Assembly: GCA_031841125.1 (NCBI GenBank)
Contig: CM063107.1
Span: 48,125,497-48,189,496, forward strand
Origin: Acanthococcus lagerstroemiae
Lineage: Eukaryota; Arthropoda; Insecta; Hemiptera; Eriococcidae
Reading direction: 5' to 3'
DNA length: 64,000 nucleotides
Both the position numbers and the translations under genes were made by a program. Shown in pieces: positions 59,008 to 64,000 of the stretch. Numbering within the stretch: the first letter of the stretch is position 1; each line of letters starts with the position of its first letter. Below the pieces are notes generated by a model, which worked only from the letters and a program-made list of their open reading frames with translations, ran no database searches and was not told where the DNA came from.

Positions 59008-59092
59008 AATCGTGGCACTTCTAGGTTAGGGAGTGCGATGTCGTTATTAATTTGGCGTGCGGGCACCGCCATACGCCCCACCATTATCGATT
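59008..59092 (-). mobile_element. SINE family A, degenerate head fragment
   Basis: The minus strand reads GGTGGGGCGTATGGCGGTGC, then CGCACGCCAAATTAATAACG, where the A box has decayed, then CATCGCACTCCC. Similarity ends before the B box. Confidence 0.55.
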
Positions 59093-59097
59093 CGTCT

Positions 59098-59175
59098 TAA
59101 TGTGCCTCTTGAAGTCTTCACCGAGTCTTAACGAATCCAAATCAGTTTTAAAGAGTCTTGACTAGTCTTATTAGT
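59098..59175 (+). repeat. Short GAGTCTT-rich tract
   Basis: CTTGAAGTCTTCACCGAGTC, TTAACGAATCC, AAAGAGTCTTGACTAGTCTT. Same phrase as the larger tracts, lying directly beside the SINE head, as also happens near 47.4 kb. Confidence 0.5.
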
Positions 59176-62100
59176 ACCTCCAAAAGTTATCCGGAGACTT
59201 TATCAATGTTAACAGACTGTCAATATGTAGTTGTTAAGTACGAACATCTAGAACATCATGTCTTCATATTGGCATAAGGGAACAGGAAGGTTTAAGCTCA
59301 ATAGAAGCCACCAAGAGAAAAAGAGCCATTGTCCTGGATTCTGAAAAAATACATCATCTTACCAGGCGTTTTGCATTTCCACTCTTGAAAGAATGTCTAG
59401 TGGTGTCCATGTGGCAACTAGACGCCGCCATCAGAATTTCACCAGTAGTCAAAATCGACGTTTTGTAATCGGAGAAATTATATAGTCCAATAGCTCTCAG
59501 TAAGGTTATATCCAGTACTGTCTTCACAATTTTGAGAAGGCGACGATACTGAGGGAAAAGTAAACCTTTCCATATTCGTAAGAAATATTTATCCTCTCAA
59601 ATACAGAAATCAAGCTCGACATTTATCGAAATCAGAAAATAATTGAATTAAAAATGCGATATTTCCGGCGACCTCGCAACACGTCCGGCGCCGACTGTTG
59701 CTACAGCTAATGCGATGCTGGTGGCTTATGGCGCCGTGATAAAGTAATTTTACACATTCTAGACTCTGCATATGGCTGCGTGGAATTAATCAACGCAACT
59801 GAAATGATATCTGCGACTACTAAATACATATAATATGTACAATTTCCGATGCAGCAATCTGCATTCAGAATCAGCTCGGCTACACAGTGTGCCCCTTCAA
59901 TCTGCACTCTGCAACCCGATTAATACGATTTTAACTGCGGTCACTACACGCCCATTCGAAGCGACCATGTATAACTTTTATTCGTGTGCATGTAAAATGA
60001 TTCGATAATTTTCATTTGCAAAATGAAAATCCCGTTAATGACATTTCCGCATTTGCATAATTGAGTCCTGCTAGTGTGTCTTTCATCTCTTGTGTTTGGG
60101 CGCATACATGCACACAAACGATCTGCTTTCGAATTCGAAAACACATTTTTAGCGCAATTTTAATTGTTCGAGCAATGCGGATTTCGATTAACGCCGCTGA
60201 TTCTTCATTCGCCATCCATGGATGGAAATAATCCGATTCTATATGCGCATCGGTTTTCGCAAAAACCACTCATTTTGCATGAGTAGGCGCGATGTCCTCT
60301 ACGGATTTCTACTCCTCAACTTCAAAAGGTATTCCGTATAAAAATGTTCCACTCACAGTCGCAGCAAATGCAATACATTGTATAAATGACGCAATGGTGG
60401 CAACTTCTGTATCGCTAGCTTCTCCCCCTCCCCGATCGTCTACGGAGCAGCAGAAGCATCGATAGCTAAACCCCACAAAATACGAAAATAGTAACCTCCT
60501 TTGGCCTCCGGGACTCAGCAACACGTACCTTAGTCCCAAGGCGTCTTCAAGGATCAAAAAATTTCTCTCATCCAAGGGGGCTGTCACGCATCGCTAATTT
60601 CGGCATTTCAAACGAGACGGTATCAAGCTAAGTTAGTATCAAACAAGAAGCTTACTGATCGCTGATATCAAATATCTCATTTTTGATCTGGATTGATTTT
60701 ATGCTAATTTTCAAGTTCATAACCGAAAAAGACAAAGCTGACCGCTGACCCAAATTAAGAAATCGAGCTAAGCATCGAAGAGATGTTTTCTGAGCCGATG
60801 ATTCCGAACATTTCATCAGATTTTCGATCCGGACTCCAAAATCCAATTTCTTATTTGAAATGAACACCGGGATCCAAAGTAGGCCCGCATCAAAAATCCA
60901 ATGAAATATTCGTAGAACCTCCTCCCTCATTTTGACATGTTATCTAATTTTCCACTTGGAGTCAATTCCACCCACTGTGAGATTCTGCGTGTTTTTGTGT
61001 CCAAATCGGACCAGATGAAAAATTGGATGGGATATCCGGAATCAGCGATCAAAGAGACAGAATTTTAGATAGTTTACTCGGTACAGATCTGTTTGAAATA
61101 TCGATGTATCCCCTACTCCCACCAGAAGGGGGTTTCTCGAACTGTATAAGAAAACTAGACTATGCGACTAGAGGACCCATCCTGGACCAAGGTACCATGG
61201 TTCATCTTTTCTCCTTTAGGATTTAAAACTGACGAAGTGAGAAGCGGAAAAAGTGTGAGTGATTGGTATTACTCGTACATGGTTTCCTCTTTTAGTTATT
61301 CATTTCATTAGTTCATTTAGCATTGGCAGACAGGCTACCATCTACACGCAGTTCACTGACGGCAATTAGGCGGAGTTTGGGATCGATTCCCTCAAGGAAA
61401 ATGGGAAAGGGGGGACTTTGGCCTGGCCACCATGAACGATAAAATTCCTTGCTTTCATTTCGAAAAACGGAGAGTTGTTTGTCCCGGAGCTCTTTCTTTC
61501 TCAGAAACAAATTAAAAAGGTCTTTTGGACACAGAACTGCCTAAATGTCCTCCAATCTGGGGATACTAATAAAGCATACAATAGATTAGAATGACACCGA
61601 TTGATTTGGATTGGCGGTTCTTCAGAACTGAATTTGCTACAAGCCCCTTTCTAAGAAAATCAATATTTAATTATCTGAAATATCGGCTGCAAGTAGGAAT
61701 GCACCGACACTCAAGACTTTTTGTCAAATTTCAACGAATCCTAGTTTCTTTGGAAAATTTGACTCTGTGTGTCAACATAACTTTAAAGGGCTCTCTGGCT
61801 TAAAGAATAACGTTTAAAAAGTGCTACAAAATGTAGCTTATCACGACAAATAATATAGGAGTAATTTTCCAATGAATTTTGGAAAGTTTCTTCGGACCGG
61901 TGACTTAAGAACTTCAAAAACGGAATTACGTAATAAGAAGTTAATGTTGAAAATAAAACCCACCACTCCTTTTAGTTCTTATACAAGCAAATTTAAATAA
62001 AAGTCAAGCGGTATTGCAGTGAAATCAAATAATACAAAGATAATCGTGAGCCACCACAAGGACGGGTTATAGTGTGATAGAGTTTTCAAAACACAAATGT

Positions 62101-63051
62101 GCCCCTTCGATTTTTACTGGCAGGCAATCTATTACCACACCAGCTTTGATGAACTCAGTGAGAGTATCACCCGGTGATGTATTCCCGAATTATGAGGTAA
62201 CCTCAAAATGTAAAATATTGCAGCCGCACCGGACAAATGCCCACTGTGCCCTATGGACAGTCCGCCCCTGCCGAAGGGTCATGAGTAGAGCTAGGAATTT
62301 TCGGCAATAAACATTGGAAACTCAGCATTTAGAATTACAATTTTCGGCATTATTCGGAAGGAAAAGTAAGCTTACAAACTTGAAAAGAAGCTAAAATTTT
62401 AATGAAAAACTGATGTTCACAAGTACTCCTGGAGAATTAGCTAAAAAAAGAGGTGTTTGATGGAATTAATTGCAGCACAGCTGAAACTTGGTACAATTCT
62501 TTAGTACCCTCTTCGGAAAAGCCCCGTGATTCCCCCTCCTCCGGTGTGAGCATCACCCCTCAGAGTCCAAAAAGTGCCCCTAGAAACAGTTTTTGGCTTG
62601 TGTCTCGCTTAAATTTGAGTTATAGGTAAAAATATTCCTTACCAAAATTAAAGAGCGTATAATTCTCTACAAAAATGATATCTATGTTTTTTTCGTGAAT
62701 CCCATGCCAAACCAAGATAATCGGCGTTCAAGCTCACACGAGCATGTAAATATGGAGTAACCTACAACGTACGCGGTATACGAACGCTGAAATAATCGCG
62801 GAAACACATGACTGGATGCATAGAATGTTACATGATATAATTTCAATTTATTATCTTTATTATTATAAGAATTCATCTTCATCCGAATCTACATGTATAC
62901 AATTTTCTGTGTTTAGACAACCTCCTCTACAAACGCGTGGCTACAAGAGATACCCACTTTACGGCAACCACAAGCTCGTGATCCCGATGCGGAAAACTTG
63001 AGTTCGTGCAAACCCGCTCGAGACCCTTGGAAAATCGACCCTCGTTAGCCC
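59176..63051. other. No gene recognised
   Basis: AT-rich to moderate GC. The 92-codon minus ORFs at 60309-60587 and 60652-60930 and others have no recognisable domain. 59640-60300 contains more CG dinucleotides than its surroundings. Confidence 0.4.
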
Positions 63052-63189
63052 TGTCTCAACTCGGTATGTTTCCTCTCCAGCAGCCAATCAAAGCGCTCTA
63101 TTCGAGGGGAGCCATCAGGTTAGCCAATCACAGCGCTTCATTTACGTGTAGCCCTCTCCCTACCCGAGCTATATACCAGGGTTGAGACA
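63052..63189 (+). promoter_or_regulatory. CCAAT/CCAAT/TATA module inside a 138-bp inverted-repeat element
   Basis: AGCCAATCAAAGCGCT at 63083 and AGCCAATCACAGCGCT at 63123 are 40 bp apart; each contains a CCAAT box in the NF-Y style. TATATA follows at 63170-63175. This is the order of a pol II core promoter. However, the outer ends TGTCTCAACTCGGTATGT and the reverse complement TGTCTCAACCCTGGTATAT form TIRs, so the TATA lies in a terminal repeat and the unit may be a small MITE that happens to carry the boxes. No coding start follows within the window. Confidence 0.4.
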
Positions 63190-63209
63190 CCCGTGCTATA
63201 CCCTTTATG

Positions 63210-63390
63210 TATGCCCTTTGTAGACTCGTCGTATAGCCCCTCTGCATGCCTCTAAGTATCCCCTTTGTAAACTGTCGTATAGCCCCTTTGTTTCCCCTTG
63301 CATGGATTTCCTTTTTAGACCCGTCGTATGGAGACCTTCCATATCCCCTTCATGAATCCCCTTCGTAAACCCGGATGGATCCCCTCTTGT
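63210..63390 (+). repeat. Degenerate minisatellite, period about 48 bp, about 4 units
   Basis: CCCTTTGTAGACTCGTCGTA (about 63214), CCCTTTGTAAACTGTCGTAT (about 63261), CCTTTTTAGACCCGTCGTAT (63310) and CCCCTTCGTAAACCCGGATG (about 63357). Spacings are 47-49 bp. The intervening parts repeat CCCC and CATGxAT phrases. Confidence 0.75.
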
Positions 63391-64000
63391 ACTTCAGATA
63401 CATATGGGAAGGGATGATGGGCTCTCAGCCAATTTAAAAAAGTTTGAACATCCCTTCTATCATGCTGCCCTCGTGATACCCTCAATTCTTTATGCTGAGC
63501 ACTCGTTTCTGGTTGACAGTTTGTGAACTTTTCCAAACCTTGGCAAAGATGAAGCGTATGACAGGGGACCTAAGAATCTACTGCTGCAAAACGCTAGAGG
63601 TAACACCGCTTCGATGAGTCAGTCCGCCTGCACTCATCATAATTCGCATGAGTGTTTGTTCGATTCGCGTTTGGACACTAAAGAGTCGCTCTCTGGCGGC
63701 CTAATGAAATGCGGCGCGCTGATATGTGTATTTCGACGAAAAGATGATCAGGGACAAAAATGTTCTGCAGAAAAACTCAAGTTGGGTTCATCAGAAAGGC
63801 TGATACTTTAATTCTCTTCAATACAGAAAATGCTAGAGCTCATTTCACCTGTACATGTTTTTGTGGTAAACATACCCTCATCATATTTTCGTCCACTACA
63901 CTAACACACCTACAGAAGTGTCCAAACAGCAACAGTCATGTCGCTCCATATCTAGTGTCTGTCTTCAATCTGGTTTCTAAAACAAGCTAGTACATTTAGT
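63391..64000. other. No gene recognised
   Basis: Short unassigned ORFs on both strands (63315-63536, 63614-63811, 63760-63990). No repeat was recognised. Confidence 0.4.

Noticed and set aside
60309..60930. Two 92-codon minus ORFs close together
   Set aside because: No recognisable domain, and the two are not linked by consensus splice sites that I could argue for.
1..64000. Bacterial-type systems (operons, CRISPR, defence islands, toxin genes, prophage)
   Set aside because: No long ORFs, no ribosome-binding-site pattern, no regular spacer array. TE content and AT-rich non-coding DNA indicate an animal nuclear genome.

Overview
This is eukaryotic, AT-rich, non-coding chromosomal DNA, and I found no intact host gene in it. 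Short ORFs lie on both strands without codon structure, and the only recognisable protein signals are decayed transposon proteins. The mixture fits an arthropod, most likely an insect: a Jockey/I-type LINE, RTE-like LINEs, a mariner relic, hAT-type MITEs and tRNA-derived SINEs. A sap-feeding hemipteran such as a whitefly is a guess, not a demonstration. There is no operon, CRISPR array, phage or bacterial signature. The window reads as a TE-rich intergenic or intronic segment.

Layout. 0-1.1 kb: minus-strand Jockey/I-type reverse transcriptase pseudogene, cut by the window edge. 2.7-4.9 kb: a nest of terminal-inverted-repeat (TIR) elements, including a 153-bp TA-flanked MITE and an 817-bp long-TIR element that abuts a decayed mariner transposase. 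6.2-6.7 kb: the first of several degenerate GAGTCTTGAA-rich tracts; others lie at 33.2-34.1, 47.8-48.0 and 59.1 kb. 10.7-11.5 kb: a LINE-tail-like hairpin and a 515-bp TIR element. 12.5 kb: a full-length SINE with pol III A and B boxes; related copies lie at 46.5, 47.4, 50.0-50.3 and 59.0 kb. 14.5 kb: an RTE-like LINE C-terminal remnant. 15.8-16.2 kb: a foldback element containing a perfect 13-bp palindrome. 19.0-21.6 kb: three copies of a dispersed repeat around a satellite array of about 121 bp.

23.6-25.4 kb: a 78-bp tandem duplication, a MITE with a perfect 5-bp target duplication, and a second tRNA-derived SINE. 30.1-31.6 kb: a 640-bp TIR element followed by an 830-bp foldback built from units of about 137 bp. 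32.4-35.2 kb: two members of one hAT-like MITE family with 8-bp target duplications, one of them nested inside a 5-bp-target-duplication element. 40.1-40.9 kb: an RTE-like LINE C-terminus. 42.8-44.6 kb: another 5-bp-target-duplication MITE, then a short-long-short-long higher-order tandem array. 48.2-49.1 kb: two more inverted-repeat elements. 52.0-53.7 kb: a DNA element split by a minus-strand LINE with a recognisable endonuclease domain. 54.6 kb: a second copy of the 42.8-kb MITE. 56.9-57.4 kb: a 231-bp duplication. 63.0-63.4 kb: a CCAAT/TATA-bearing 138-bp inverted-repeat module followed by a minisatellite of about 48 bp.

Nothing here forms a working pathway. The biology is transposition history: nesting order, target-site duplications and local tandem amplification. 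Gaps between these features hold unremarkable AT-rich sequence as far as I can see by eye. No alignment, database or folding program was used, so element boundaries are approximate unless a target duplication fixes them.
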